Source: an uncultured Clostridia bacterium (lineage in GTDB: Bacteria; Bacillota; Clostridia; Christensenellales; Borkfalkiaceae). Taken from it: a DNA stretch of 64,000 bases. Positions 6,170 to 15,151 of this stretch are shown here, in pieces. A model generated the notes under the pieces. It searched no databases, had not been told where the DNA came from, and saw only the letters and a list, made by a program, of their open reading frames with translations. Where the stretch lies: NCBI GenBank assembly GCA_944327625.1, contig CALVHL010000004.1, positions 1 to 64,000 of the forward strand, given 5' to 3'. Numbering within the stretch: position 1 is the stretch's first letter; each line of letters opens with the position of its first letter. Both the position numbers and the translations under genes were made by a program.

Positions 6170-8457
6170 GAACTTTCGCGCTTGCAGGCAACCCCAACTG
6201 CGGTAAGACGACGCTTTTCAACGCGCTTACGGGCTCGACGGCGCACGTCGGTAACTGGCCGGGCGTAACCGTCGATAAGAGAGAGGGCGTTTACAGGGCG
6301 CAGGGCGAAAAGGTCGCGATAATCGATCTGCCGGGTATATACTCGCTGTCGCCGTACACCCCCGAGGAGGTCATCTCCCGCAACTACATACTCGACGAGA
6401 AGCCCGACTGCATAATCAATATAGTCGACGCGACCAATTTAGAGCGCAATCTCTATCTGACCACGCAGCTTCTCGAAACGGACGTGCCGATGATCATCGC
6501 CCTCAATATGATGGACGAAGTCGAAAAGGCGGGGGATAAGATAGACGTAAAGGCGCTCGAACGCGCTATCGGCGTGCCCGTCGTTGCCGTCTCCGCGTTG
6601 AGAAAGAGCGGCATTAAGGAGCTTATGGCGCGCGCCGTCGCCCTCCCCGCAGAGCGTAAGGGCACTACCGTGCTCGGCGGCGGACTGAGCGGCAAGATAG
6701 AGCGCGCAAGACAGTTCTTTGAAAAGCTCGGCGTGTCGTCGCCCCTCTTTCACGCCGTCAAGATGCTCGAAGCCGACGAGATAGAGCTCGCGCACGAGGG
6801 CGCGAAGGAGGTGTTTGCCGAAATAGCCGTCTCCGACGACCTCGAAGCCGAAATAGCCGACGCGCGTTACAGATATATCTCGGCGCACTTCTCGTCGGTC
6901 AAGTCGGCGGCTTCAAAGGGCGCAATGACGAAATCCGACAAGATTGACAGGGTGCTCACCCACAGGGTGTTTGCTCTGCCTATATTCCTCATAGTGCTGT
7001 TCTTCATATTCCACCTGACTTTCTCGGAAAATCTGTTCTTTCTCAACGGCTTTACCGAGGGGCAGGCGTGGATGCCCTCGCTCGAAGATTTAGGGCTGTA
7101 TGCCGACGGCGAGCCCGTGCATTTCGGCGCGGAACTGCTTGCCGCGTTCTATGACGGAACGGTATATTCGCCGGGCGTAATACTCACAAACCTGCTCAAT
7201 ATCGTCCTCGACCACATTTCGTCGGGCGTAGTCTCGCTCATGGAGCTGGGCGGCGCGGCGGAATGGGCGACGGGATTGGTTGGCGACGGCATACTCGGCG
7301 GCATATTCGCCGTGCTCGGCTTCCTGCCGCAGATACTCGTGCTGTTCCTCTTTTTCTCCATACTCGAAGACAGCGGGTATATGGCGAGAATAGCCTTCGT
7401 CCTCGACAGGATATTCAGACGTTTCGGGCTGTCGGGCAGGGCGTTCATGCCCATGATAATGGGCTTCGGTTGCTCTGTTCCCGCGGCGATAAATACGCGT
7501 ACGCTCGCCGACGAAAAGGAGAGGACGGCGACCATAAGGGTAATTCCCTTCTTCTCGTGCGGCGCCAAACTGCCCATACTCACGGCGGTTGCGGGCGGCA
7601 TAGTCGGTGCGTTCGGCGTGGGCAATGCCGATGTTATAACCTTCTCCATGTATATTCTCGGCGTAGTCACGGCTATCGTCTCGGTGCTGCTCATGAGAAA
7701 TACCACCCTGCGGGGCGAAACGCCGCCGTTCATAATGGAACTGCCCGCATATCATCTCCCCGGGTTCGTAAATTTAATGCTGCACCTCTGGGATAAGACC
7801 AAACACTTCGTCAAAAAGGCGTTCACGATAATATTCGCCTCGACGGTCATCGTCTGGCTGCTCTCGCACCTCAGCTGGAATTGGCACTATCTTCCCGACG
7901 AGCAGATGAACGAATCTATGCTCGCGTCGGTCGGAATGCTCATTCAGCCCATATTTACGCCGCTCGGCTTCGGCTCTCAGCTCGGTCAGTTCGGCTGGGT
8001 ATTCGCCGTCGCCGCCCTGACGGGACTTATCGCCAAGGAGAACGTCATCGCTACTTTCACGACGCTTGCCGTCTGCATAGGCGCTTACGTCGGCGAGGGT
8101 ACTGAAAGCGGCGTCGAGGAGCTCGTCGGGCTTATCGGCGTAATCTCGGCGGATACGGGCATGGCGCAGGGACAGCTCATCGCCGCGCTCATAGCGTTCA
8201 TTGCGTTTAATATGACGACGATACCCTGCTTCGCGGCGTGCGCGACGGCAAAGGCAGAACTGCCCGAGGGCAAGTTCAGATGGACGCTCGCGTTCTGGCT
8301 GGCTGCAAGTTTCGCCGTTTCCTGCATAATATATACCGTCGGAAGCTGGTGGTGGACGCTGTTCGTATGGCTGGCGGTATTTGCGGCGGTCACTGTGGCG
8401 ATAGTGCTTGCAAGGCGAGGCAAACTCGATTTCATCAAAAAGAGAAAAGGGAGGTAA
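6166..8457 (+). CDS. feoB: Ferrous iron transporter FeoB
   Basis: Main Fe2+ uptake protein of the cytoplasmic membrane, with an N-terminal GTPase. In 763 residues: G1 GNPNCGKT near residue 8, G3 DLPG near 50, G4 NMMD near 113, a GDI-like helical region to about 260, then a polytopic membrane part with the two FeoB gate repeats (for example SGYMARIAFVLDR, RAFMPMIMGFGCSVPA, FFSCGAKLPIL). Start ATG 6166 overlaps feoA and follows GGAGGCGG; the frame is open further upstream, but the protein begins naturally at MRTFALAGNPN. It is followed by the small Cys-rich partner after four bases. Iron repression through the upstream palindromes is likely. Confidence 0.97.
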   Translation: MRTFALAGNPNCGKTTLFNALTGSTAHVGNWPGVTVDKREGVYRAQGEKVAIIDLPGIYSLSPYTPEEVISRNYILDEKPDCIINIVDATNLERNLYLTTQLLETDVPMIIALNMMDEVEKAGDKIDVKALERAIGVPVVAVSALRKSGIKELMARAVALPAERKGTTVLGGGLSGKIERARQFFEKLGVSSPLFHAVKMLEADEIELAHEGAKEVFAEIAVSDDLEAEIADARYRYISAHFSSVKSAASKGAMTKSDKIDRVLTHRVFALPIFLIVLFFIFHLTFSENLFFLNGFTEGQAWMPSLEDLGLYADGEPVHFGAELLAAFYDGTVYSPGVILTNLLNIVLDHISSGVVSLMELGGAAEWATGLVGDGILGGIFAVLGFLPQILVLFLFFSILEDSGYMARIAFVLDRIFRRFGLSGRAFMPMIMGFGCSVPAAINTRTLADEKERTATIRVIPFFSCGAKLPILTAVAGGIVGAFGVGNADVITFSMYILGVVTAIVSVLLMRNTTLRGETPPFIMELPAYHLPGFVNLMLHLWDKTKHFVKKAFTIIFASTVIVWLLSHLSWNWHYLPDEQMNESMLASVGMLIQPIFTPLGFGSQLGQFGWVFAVAALTGLIAKENVIATFTTLAVCIGAYVGEGTESGVEELVGLIGVISADTGMAQGQLIAALIAFIAFNMTTIPCFAACATAKAELPEGKFRWTLAFWLAASFAVSCIIYTVGSWWWTLFVWLAVFAAVTVAIVLARRGKLDFIKKRKGR

Positions 8458-8461
8458 TATA

Positions 8462-8620
8462 ATGTCGCCTGTCGATATAGTCATAATAGTTGCGGTAAGC
8501 GTCGCGTTCGTCGCGGCGGTGACTGCGATAATAGTAAGAAAGCTCAGAAAAAAGGGCGGCTGCGATTGCGGCTGTTCGGGCTGTCCGCACGCGGGTAACT
8601 GCCGCGGCGGAAAAAACTGA
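8462..8620 (+). CDS. FeoB-associated Cys-rich membrane protein
   Basis: A 52-residue single-span protein: transmembrane helix at about residues 5-26 (VDIVIIVAVSVAFVAAVTAI), a basic stretch RKLRKKGG, and a C-terminal CDCGCSGCPHAGNC cluster likely to bind metal. This layout matches the small proteins found directly after feoB in many Clostridia. ATG 8462 follows GGGAGGTAATATA and is four bases after the feoB stop, so it is the last gene of the feo operon. The exact role, such as metal hand-over or regulation, is not established. Confidence 0.88.
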   Translation: MSPVDIVIIVAVSVAFVAAVTAIIVRKLRKKGGCDCGCSGCPHAGNCRGGKN

Positions 8621-8657
8621 CGGTAAAGCACACACTACACTCCGCAAATATAAAAGG

Positions 8658-8700
8658 AACGGGGCGGTCTCTTTCGGGGGATCGCCCCGTTTCGCTGTTA
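8658..8700 (+). terminator. Probable terminator of the feo operon
   Basis: AACGGGGCG at 8658-8666 pairs with CGCCCCGTT at 8683-8691. The following T tract is broken (TTTCGCTGTT), so strength is uncertain. Confidence 0.65.
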
Positions 8701-8767
8701 AATGTGCTGTCATTATGCGCAAAAAAGTTTCATAAAGCCGCATAAATGTAAAATTATCCGCATACGC

Positions 8768-8796
8768 TTGCAAAAATGTGAGTTTATGTGTATAAT
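8768..8796 (+). promoter_or_regulatory. Promoter with a long leader to the aminotransferase gene
   Basis: TTGCAA at 8768-8773, 17-base spacer, TATAAT at 8791-8796. Transcription would start near 8803, giving a leader of about 310 bases that includes the whole structured repeat. Confidence 0.7.
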
Positions 8797-8848
8797 AAAA
8801 AGGTAATAAAATAAATATGCCGCAGGCAAACCGTTTAATCACCCTTTT

Positions 8849-9078
8849 GCGCCCGCGGTCTGTTTCCTGAATAAATATGTTGCGCAAGCAAAACCACGTT
8901 TTTGCGCATACCTGCGACCTACTACGCTGACGCTCCGTGCGACCGACTTCGTCGGGCGGGCAGCGGAGGGAATGCCCTCAATTCAGTAATATGAGAGCCC
9001 TTATAATTGAGGGCAGGGAGGCAGCGCCTCCAAAACTCGTTAAATTTGTTTTCGTCACCAGAAAACAAATTTACGAAA
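8849..9078 (+). repeat. Structured dispersed repeat, copy in an mRNA leader
   Basis: Shares the GCCCGCGGT...ATAAATATGT...GCGCAAGCAAAA linker with 290-345 and module B with the other copies. Its first module-B stem is changed to TGCCCTCAATT (8973-8983) with exact complement AATTGAGGGCA (9005-9015), while the internal ATGAGAGCCCT loop is kept. GGAGGC/GCCTCC (9017-9031) and the GTCACCA-loop hairpin (9042-9072) follow. Module A is missing here. It ends 33 bases before the aminotransferase start. Confidence 0.85.
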
Positions 9079-9111
9079 AAAAGGAAAATTATCACACATA
9101 GGAGTGTCAAT

Positions 9112-10314
9112 ATGATTAAATTATCGCAGAAAATATCAGGCATCGCGCCTTCGATGACGCTTGCAATCTCTGCAAAGGCGAATGAAATGAAGGCTAACGG
9201 CGAGAAGGTCATCTCCTTCGGCGTCGGCGAACCCGACTTCAATACTCCCGAGCACATCGTTCAGGCGGCAAAGGACGCGCTTGACAAGGGCTATACCAAG
9301 TACGTCGCGGCGGCAGGTCTGCCCGCGCTCAAAAAGGCTATAGCAAAGAAGCTCAAAGAGGAGAACGGGCTCGATTACGATCCCTCGCAGATAGTTGTCT
9401 GCAACGGCGGCAAGCACGCCATCTACAATGCCATGTATGCGGTAATCGAGGAGGGCGACGAGGTGCTCATACCCAAGCCCTACTGGCTGACCTATCCCGA
9501 GGTCGTAATGTGCTGCGGCGGCGTGCCCGTATATATCTACGCAACTCCCCGTCACGGCTATAAGGTTACCGCCGCGCAGATAGAGGCGATGATAACCCCC
9601 AAGACCAGGATGCTCATTTTAAACAGCCCCTGCAACCCCACGGGCGCGGTATATACCGAAGACGAGATAAGGGCGATTGCCGAGGTCTGCGTAAAGCACA
9701 ATATCGTCGTATTGTCCGACGAAATGTATGAAAAGCTCATCTACGGCGGCGAAACGCATTTCTCGATAGCTGCGGTTTCCCCCGAGATGAAGGAGCTGAC
9801 TATAATAGTCAACGGCGTGTCCAAGTCCTACGCCATGACGGGTTGGAGATTGGGCTTCGTCGCCGCTCCCAAGCACGTCGCAAAGGCAATCGGCTCGTTC
9901 CAGAGCCACACGACCTCCAACGTCAACACGATGACGCAGTATGCGGCTATCGCCGCTTACGAGGGCGACCAGAAGCCCATGGAGGATATGGTCAAGGCGT
10001 TCGGCGAGAGAAGGAAGAAGATGCTCGAAGTGCTCGAAGGCATGAAGTCCTTAGGGCTCGACTACGTCAAGCCTGACGGCGCGTTCTATGTAATGCTGCT
10101 CTGCTACAACCTCTACGGCAAGAGCTATGACGGCGTAAAGATCAACGGAAGCATGGATTTCTGCGATATGCTGCTGACGCACGAAAAGGTTGCGGCAACG
10201 CCGGGAATTTGCTTCGGCGACGACGATGCGATAAGGCTCTCCTACGCGCTTTCGATGGAGGATATGCTCGAAGGACTGAGGAGAATAGGCGATTTTGTAT
10301 CCCGTCTGAAATAA
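9112..10314 (+). CDS. Pyridoxal-phosphate aspartate aminotransferase (class I)
   Basis: Moves the amino group between aspartate and 2-oxoglutarate in the cytosol, feeding aspartate-family and nitrogen metabolism. The 400-residue protein has FGVGEPDFNTPEH, NSPCNPTG, the cofactor contacts VVLSDEMYEKLIYGG, and the Schiff-base lysine in NGVSKSYAMTGWRLGF, all typical of subgroup Ib (aspB/aspC-like) enzymes. ATG 9112 follows the CATAGGAGTGTCAAT site; the frame stays open upstream through the repeat, which is not coding. thrC, which works downstream of aspartate, lies 600 bases further on. Other substrates such as aromatic amino acids are possible. Confidence 0.93.
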   Translation: MIKLSQKISGIAPSMTLAISAKANEMKANGEKVISFGVGEPDFNTPEHIVQAAKDALDKGYTKYVAAAGLPALKKAIAKKLKEENGLDYDPSQIVVCNGGKHAIYNAMYAVIEEGDEVLIPKPYWLTYPEVVMCCGGVPVYIYATPRHGYKVTAAQIEAMITPKTRMLILNSPCNPTGAVYTEDEIRAIAEVCVKHNIVVLSDEMYEKLIYGGETHFSIAAVSPEMKELTIIVNGVSKSYAMTGWRLGFVAAPKHVAKAIGSFQSHTTSNVNTMTQYAAIAAYEGDQKPMEDMVKAFGERRKKMLEVLEGMKSLGLDYVKPDGAFYVMLLCYNLYGKSYDGVKINGSMDFCDMLLTHEKVAATPGICFGDDDAIRLSYALSMEDMLEGLRRIGDFVSRLK

Positions 10315-10427
10315 AGTTGAACAAATAAAAAAATAGCAAGAAATTTTGCGAAAAGTATTGAATTTCCGCCCATTTATGATAGAATAGGAGAAAAGGTAGT
10401 TTTTGAAACTATTAGGAGGTTCAATAA

Positions 10428-10835
10428 ATGATAAAAATTATATACGGCCCAAAAGGTACAGGTAAGACCAAGCAGATAATCCAGGCTGCCAACGCCAACG
10501 TCGAAACGGCGAAGGGCTTGAGCGTATTCATTACCGATACCGACCGTTATATGCACGACGTCGTGAGAGATGTCCGCTTTATTAACGTCACGCATTACAA
10601 TGTCGCAGGGGAAGAAGCTCTCTGCGGATTTATAAAGGGCGTCATCGCCGGCAATTATGACATAGAGAATGTCTACGTCGACGGCATTGCAAGGATAGCA
10701 GGCAAGAATTTGAGCGAACTTGCGGGTACTTTCTATATGCTTGAAAAAGTGGCAAACGAAAGCAACCTCGTAATAACCATAACCTGCAGCTGCGCAAAGG
10801 AAGAACTGCCCGACTTCGTGGCTAAATATTGCTGA
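10428..10835 (+). CDS. Small P-loop ATPase-like protein, function unknown
   Basis: A 135-residue soluble protein opening with a clear Walker A motif, YGPKGTGKT at residues 6-14. A hydrophobic strand ending in an acidic residue (IENVYVDGIARI near 85) could serve as Walker B, and a third strand LVITITCSC follows. No further domain is present, so it is a minimal P-loop fold. ATG 10428 follows TTAGGAGGTTCAATAA, a strong ribosome site. A hairpin with a T run follows the gene, so it is probably transcribed separately from thrC. Similar small ATPases occur in Clostridia without assigned function. Confidence 0.75.
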   Translation: MIKIIYGPKGTGKTKQIIQAANANVETAKGLSVFITDTDRYMHDVVRDVRFINVTHYNVAGEEALCGFIKGVIAGNYDIENVYVDGIARIAGKNLSELAGTFYMLEKVANESNLVITITCSCAKEELPDFVAKYC

Positions 10836-10855
10836 TAAGACACTGTTCAGGCTTT

Positions 10856-10893
10856 TACGGCGACTCCTTCATAAGGTGTCGCCGTATATTTTT
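10856..10893 (+). terminator. Terminator between the P-loop gene and thrC
   Basis: TACGGCGAC at 10856-10864 pairs perfectly with GTCGCCGTA at 10878-10886, followed by TATTTTT. The thrC ribosome site comes right after it, so it may attenuate rather than fully stop transcription. Confidence 0.75.
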
Positions 10894-10912
10894 AATTCAG
10901 GAGAAAGTAAAG

Positions 10913-12403
10913 ATGTATTTCGTAAGCACAAGGGGCGGCGAGAGAGTGACGGGCGCCCGCGCAATAGTCAAGGGGTTGTCCGACAACGGCGGACTGTTCG
11001 TTCCCGAAAATTTCCCCGCCGTCAGCCGCGAGGAGCTTGAAGCCATGCTCGGCATGAGCTATCCCGAACGCGCGGCAAAAGTTCTCTATAAATACCTCGA
11101 CGACTATGACGAGAAAGGGCTTCTCGACGCCTGCGAGGCGGCATATAAGAAATTCGAGGGCAACGATCCCTGCCCGCTCGTAAAGATATCCGAGGGAATG
11201 TACATTCTCGAACTGTTCCACGGCCCCACCTGCGCATTCAAGGATATGGCGCTGACCGTCCTTCCCTATCTTCTCAGAAAGGGCTGCGACATCTGCGGCG
11301 TAAAGGAAGAAATACTCGTCCTCGTCGCAACCTCGGGCGATACTGGCAAGGCCGCGCTCGAAGGCTTTAAGGACGCGGACGGCGTAAAGATAATGGTATT
11401 CTACCCCGACGACGGCGTTTCCTCCATGCAGAAATTGCAGATGTGCACGCAGGAGGGCAATAACGTCAACGTGGTCGCCGTAAAGGGCAACTTCGACGAC
11501 TGTCAGACGGCGGTAAAAAATATCTTCAACAGCGCAGAATACGCAAAGATACTCAAAGACAAGAACGTATTGCTCTCGTCGGCAAACTCCATAAACTTCG
11601 GCAGGCTCGCGCCGCAGATCGCCTACTATTTCTCGGCATATCTCGACCTCGTGTCCTCCGACCAGATAAAGATGGGCGACGAGATCGATTTCTGCGTACC
11701 CACGGGCAACTTCGGCAACATACTCGCCGCGTACTACGCAAAGAGAATGGGGCTGCCCGTAAGGCGGCTGCACTGCGCGTCCAACATGAACAACGTGCTC
11801 ACCGATTTCCTCTCCAAGGGCGAATACGACGTCCACAGGGAGTTCTATAAGACGACTTCGCCGTCGATGGATATTCTCGTCTCCTCCAACCTCGAAAGGC
11901 TGCTTTTCGAGGTCTCGGGCAGGGACGCTAAGGTCACGGCGGAGCGCATGAAGGAGCTCAAAGAGCAGGGCGTTTACAGAATTACCCCCAAGGAGCAGGC
12001 GGACATAAACGCCGTGTTCGACGGCGGATTTGCCGACGAGGACGACGTCGTCGAGACCATATACGACCTGTTCTGCGATACGGGCTATACCATGGATACG
12101 CATACGGGCTGCGCAATGAAGGTCGCCAACGACTGGAAGTATAAGAACAAGAAGGACACGACCGAAATGGTGGTCGTCTCCACCGCAAGCCCCTACAAGT
12201 TCCCGCAGGACGTGCTCTACGCCGTCACGGGCAACGACGTGAGGGACAGCTTCAAGGGCATAAAGCGCCTGCACGCCGCAACGGCAATGGCAGTGCCCAA
12301 GTCGCTCTCGACTTTGAGGGATAAGCCCGTGCGCTTCAAGACGACCGTGCACAAGGAAAAGATGTTCGACGAAGTTTTAAAGTTTGTCGAGGGCAAAAAT
12401 TAA
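10913..12403 (+). CDS. thrC: Threonine synthase
   Basis: Turns O-phosphohomoserine into threonine with pyridoxal phosphate. The 496-residue size and the N terminus MYFVSTRGG fit the longer threonine synthase subgroup of proteobacteria and Clostridia. The cofactor lysine is in HGPTCAFKDMAL near residue 107, and ATSGDTGKAALEGF binds the phosphate. ATG 10913 follows TCAGGAGAAAG; the frame runs upstream through the terminator hairpin, so the shorter start is preferred. It appears monocistronic, with a hairpin on each side. hom and thrB are not in the window. Confidence 0.96.
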   Translation: MYFVSTRGGERVTGARAIVKGLSDNGGLFVPENFPAVSREELEAMLGMSYPERAAKVLYKYLDDYDEKGLLDACEAAYKKFEGNDPCPLVKISEGMYILELFHGPTCAFKDMALTVLPYLLRKGCDICGVKEEILVLVATSGDTGKAALEGFKDADGVKIMVFYPDDGVSSMQKLQMCTQEGNNVNVVAVKGNFDDCQTAVKNIFNSAEYAKILKDKNVLLSSANSINFGRLAPQIAYYFSAYLDLVSSDQIKMGDEIDFCVPTGNFGNILAAYYAKRMGLPVRRLHCASNMNNVLTDFLSKGEYDVHREFYKTTSPSMDILVSSNLERLLFEVSGRDAKVTAERMKELKEQGVYRITPKEQADINAVFDGGFADEDDVVETIYDLFCDTGYTMDTHTGCAMKVANDWKYKNKKDTTEMVVVSTASPYKFPQDVLYAVTGNDVRDSFKGIKRLHAATAMAVPKSLSTLRDKPVRFKTTVHKEKMFDEVLKFVEGKN

Positions 12404-12416
12404 ATAAAATCAAGCC

Positions 12417-12445
12417 GTCCGCCGCCTTTGAAGCGGCGGACTTTT
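12417..12445 (+). terminator. Terminator of thrC
   Basis: GTCCGCCGC at 12417-12425 pairs perfectly with GCGGCGGAC at 12433-12441, followed by TTTT. Confidence 0.85.
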
Positions 12446-12461
12446 ACCCCCTTATAATTGT

Positions 12462-12487
12462 GTTGGTTAAGGCATATTGCCGCACCA
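12462..12487 (+). repeat. Short dispersed repeat (GTTGGTT..GGCATATTGCCGCACCA)
   Basis: Nearly identical to the reverse complement of 24130-24155 and related to the copies at 25541, 41661-41850 and 59983-60180. The core contains the small palindrome GGCATATTGCC. No function is visible. Confidence 0.6.
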
Positions 12488-12653
12488 TTTACAATTTTTC
12501 TTGTTTTTTAACGCCCCGCGCGGGCAAAAATTTCGCCATTGTGTAAATTGTGTGTAGAAAGGCGTTAAATTGGGTGAGAGCGTCAAGTTTAAGCAGAAAA
12601 TCTTTGCCTTTTTTACTTGACTGTGGTAAAATGATTTTATAAAGAGGGATAAT

Positions 12654-13655
12654 ATGGAAAATACCGTAAAGAAATTATATTCGGCAGTTCAGCCGACCAA
12701 TAATCTGACGATAGGCAATTATCTCGGCGCGATAAAGCAGTGGGTTCAGCTTCAGGACGAATACGACTGCACTTTCGCGATAGCCAATATGCACGCCATA
12801 ACCGTCCGTCAGGATCCCGCAAATCTGCGCAGAAAGACGCTCGAACTGCTCGCGCTCTACATTGCCTGCGGCGTAGATCCCCAAAAGTGTACTCTCTATC
12901 TCCAATCTCACGTTCCCTGCCACGCCGAACTTGCGTGGGTGCTCAACACCTTCACTTACGTCGGCGAAATGGAGAGAATGACGCAGTTTAAGGATAAGAG
13001 CGCCAAACACGCCGATAATATAAATATGGGGCTTATGGACTATCCCGTGCTCATGGCGGCGGACATACTCCTCTATCAGGCGGACGTCGTGCCCGTCGGA
13101 CTGGACCAGCGCCAGCACCTCGAAATAACGCGCGATATCGCCGTTCGCTTCAACAATATCTATTCCCCGACTTTCACCGTCCCCGAGGGGCTGTACATGA
13201 AGGTCGGCGCGAAGATTGCAGACCTTTCCGATCCCTCCAAGAAGATGAGCAAATCTGCCGAAAACCCCAACGGCTCTATCTTCCTCACCGACGACAGGGA
13301 TACGATACTGAGAAAGTTCCGCCGAGCTGTCACCGACAGCGGCAACGAGGTTAAATTCGACGCCGAAAACAAGCCTGGCGTCAGCAATCTGCTCTCCATC
13401 TATTCGGTATTCTCCGACAAGACGACGGCGGAGGCGGAGCGCGACTTCGAGGGCAAGGGCTACGGCGATTTCAAGCAGGCGGTGGGCGAAGTGGTCGCCG
13501 ACAGGCTTGCGCCCATTCAGGCGGAACAGGCAAGGCTGCTCGCTGACAAGGACTATCTCAACGCCGTGCTTAAAAGCGGTGCGGAAAAGGCGTATTCGGC
13601 GGCGAGAAAGACGCTCTCCAAGGTGTATAAAAAGATAGGATTTTATCAGCTTTAA
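12654..13655 (+). CDS. trpS: Tryptophanyl-tRNA synthetase
   Basis: Class I aminoacyl-tRNA synthetase that charges tRNA-Trp. The 333-residue protein has AVQPTNNLTIGNYLGAIKQW, carrying the HIGH-equivalent TIGN motif, and the KKMSKS loop near residue 197. DQRQHLEITRD and GLYMKVGAKIADLSDPSKK are typical of the bacterial enzyme, and length is normal. An AAAGAGGG site precedes ATG 12654. I found no T-box signature (no AGGGTGGNACCGCG) in the upstream 250 bases. The next gene starts three bases after the stop, so trpS probably heads a run of five genes ending in rlmD. Confidence 0.97.
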   Translation: MENTVKKLYSAVQPTNNLTIGNYLGAIKQWVQLQDEYDCTFAIANMHAITVRQDPANLRRKTLELLALYIACGVDPQKCTLYLQSHVPCHAELAWVLNTFTYVGEMERMTQFKDKSAKHADNINMGLMDYPVLMAADILLYQADVVPVGLDQRQHLEITRDIAVRFNNIYSPTFTVPEGLYMKVGAKIADLSDPSKKMSKSAENPNGSIFLTDDRDTILRKFRRAVTDSGNEVKFDAENKPGVSNLLSIYSVFSDKTTAEAERDFEGKGYGDFKQAVGEVVADRLAPIQAEQARLLADKDYLNAVLKSGAEKAYSAARKTLSKVYKKIGFYQL

Positions 13656-13658
13656 AAG

Positions 13659-14528
13659 ATGTTCGGATATATTAACCCGTCTACGCCCAATCTTTTCATC
13701 AAGGACGACATACTGTATAAGGCGCTCTATTGCGGAATGTGCAAGTCGATAGGCAAGGGCTGCGGAAATGCTCCGCGCGCCGCGTTGACCTACGATACGG
13801 CATTTATGTCGGCGCTTCTGCATAATATAAAGAACTGCGACGTGACGATAGAAAAGCGGCGGTGCATACTGCATCTCATAAAAAGACGCCCGATGGCGCG
13901 CGAGGACGAACTCTCCGTCGTGATAGGCTGCATGAATACCGTGCTCGCCTACCATAAACTGCTCGACGACAGGCGGGACGGCGAAAAGAAGGGGATATTC
14001 TCCTTCGTATTCAGGCGGGGCTATCGCCGCGCGGTGAAAAAGCACCCCGAAATAGGCAGAATAGTCGAAGAATGTATGCGCTCCCAGCGCGAGCTTGAAA
14101 AGGGCGGTTGCGCGATAATAGAGCAGGCATGCGAACCCACCGCCGAGATGATGCGCCGTCTTTCGGACTATGCGCTCGGCGAATACGCCACCGAGGACAC
14201 GGGCGCGCTCATGTACGACATAGGCAAGTGGATATACCTTGCCGACGCGCTCGACGACTATGACAAGGACGTGAAGAAGGGGCGCTACAACGTGCTTTTC
14301 AATGCGTTCGGAAAGGATACCAAGGCGGAGGCGGTCGCGGCGTTCGGCGACGAGATAAACTTCATCTTCAACGCGCTGTTCGCCGATATGCGCCGGCGGC
14401 TCGGCGGCATAAAGTTCTACTTCAACCGCGATCTTACGGACAACATTATTTTAATAGGAATACCCTCTCGCACGCGCAGGCTGGTATACGGCAGGTGCGG
14501 CGATGGCAAAAAGGAAGACAGAAAATGA
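13659..14528 (+). CDS. DUF5685-like protein
   Basis: A 289-residue protein that starts MFGYINPSTPNLFIKDDILYKALYCGMC, the usual opening of DUF5685 proteins. CGMCKSIGKGCGNAPR near residue 27 gives several cysteines, and LADALDDYDKDVKKGRYNVL near 205 resembles the conserved DDxxDDxxxG-type core that suggests an all-helical enzyme fold with acidic metal ligands, but this is only an impression. Its stop overlaps the next start (ATGA at 14525-14528). In related genomes this family sits beside DnaJ-like proteins, as here, so the two may act together. Function is unknown. Confidence 0.75.
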   Translation: MFGYINPSTPNLFIKDDILYKALYCGMCKSIGKGCGNAPRAALTYDTAFMSALLHNIKNCDVTIEKRRCILHLIKRRPMAREDELSVVIGCMNTVLAYHKLLDDRRDGEKKGIFSFVFRRGYRRAVKKHPEIGRIVEECMRSQRELEKGGCAIIEQACEPTAEMMRRLSDYALGEYATEDTGALMYDIGKWIYLADALDDYDKDVKKGRYNVLFNAFGKDTKAEAVAAFGDEINFIFNALFADMRRRLGGIKFYFNRDLTDNIILIGIPSRTRRLVYGRCGDGKKEDRK

Positions 14529-15145
14529 ATAAACGCAATCTCGAACTTCTCGAATTGGACGAAACCGCCACGAGGCAGGACATTGAGGAAGCCTACGCAA
14601 GGCTCCGCGACAAGTACAGAGAGGAGAGGTTCCTCGACGGCGAGGCGGGCAATAACGCCGCCAAAATGCTCACCAAGATAGAGACTGCCTATAAGGAGCT
14701 CATCACCGAACTCGACGAAGAAGCGCGCGGCGACGCCAACGGCGCGTCTTACGAGCGGGTGGAGGAACTCCTGCGGGCGGGCGACATACAGGAAGCCCAG
14801 CGCGTGCTGGACAGCTTCAACGAAAGGGGTGCGCAGTGGCACTACCTTCAATCCGTCGTATTTTACAGAAAGAACTGGGTGAACGAGAGCAAGAAACAGC
14901 TCGAAATCGCCATGCACCTCGAACCGGACAACGAGAAGTACAAGGACGCGTACAAAAAGCTCAACGACAAAGTCGAGAAGGACGCGGCAAGCACTTCGGC
15001 GAATAACGGTCAGAGCGTCTATCAGGGACAGAACATGAACACATATCAGGACGATCAGATGGGCGGCAATTTCTGTACTGCCTGCGTGGAGTGCTGTGCG
15101 CTCAACGCCTGCCTCAATTGCCTTTGCAACGGCTGTTGTCATTGA
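14525..15145 (+). CDS. J-domain-like protein with Cys-rich tail
   Basis: A 206-residue protein. Residues 1-65 look like a J domain (LELLELDETATRQDIEEAYARL, then IETAYKELI) but the HPD tripeptide needed to stimulate Hsp70 ATPase is absent; DKYREERFLDG stands there. Residues 75-150 form tetratricopeptide-like helices (RVEELLRAGDIQEAQRVLDS, KQLEIAMHLEPDNEKYKDAY). The tail ends in CTACVECCALNACLNCLC, ten cysteines counting the final pair, probably metal-binding or lipid-modified. ATG 14525 overlaps the previous gene. A co-chaperone role without HPD is doubtful; a scaffold is as likely. Confidence 0.75.
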   Translation: MNKRNLELLELDETATRQDIEEAYARLRDKYREERFLDGEAGNNAAKMLTKIETAYKELITELDEEARGDANGASYERVEELLRAGDIQEAQRVLDSFNERGAQWHYLQSVVFYRKNWVNESKKQLEIAMHLEPDNEKYKDAYKKLNDKVEKDAASTSANNGQSVYQGQNMNTYQDDQMGGNFCTACVECCALNACLNCLCNGCCH

Positions 15146-15151
15146 TAATCT

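Noticed and set aside
12488-12653. T-box riboswitch ahead of trpS
   Set aside because: No T-box sequence, no specifier-loop architecture and no terminator hairpin; only weak inverted repeats such as TTTAACGCC/GGCGTTAAA.
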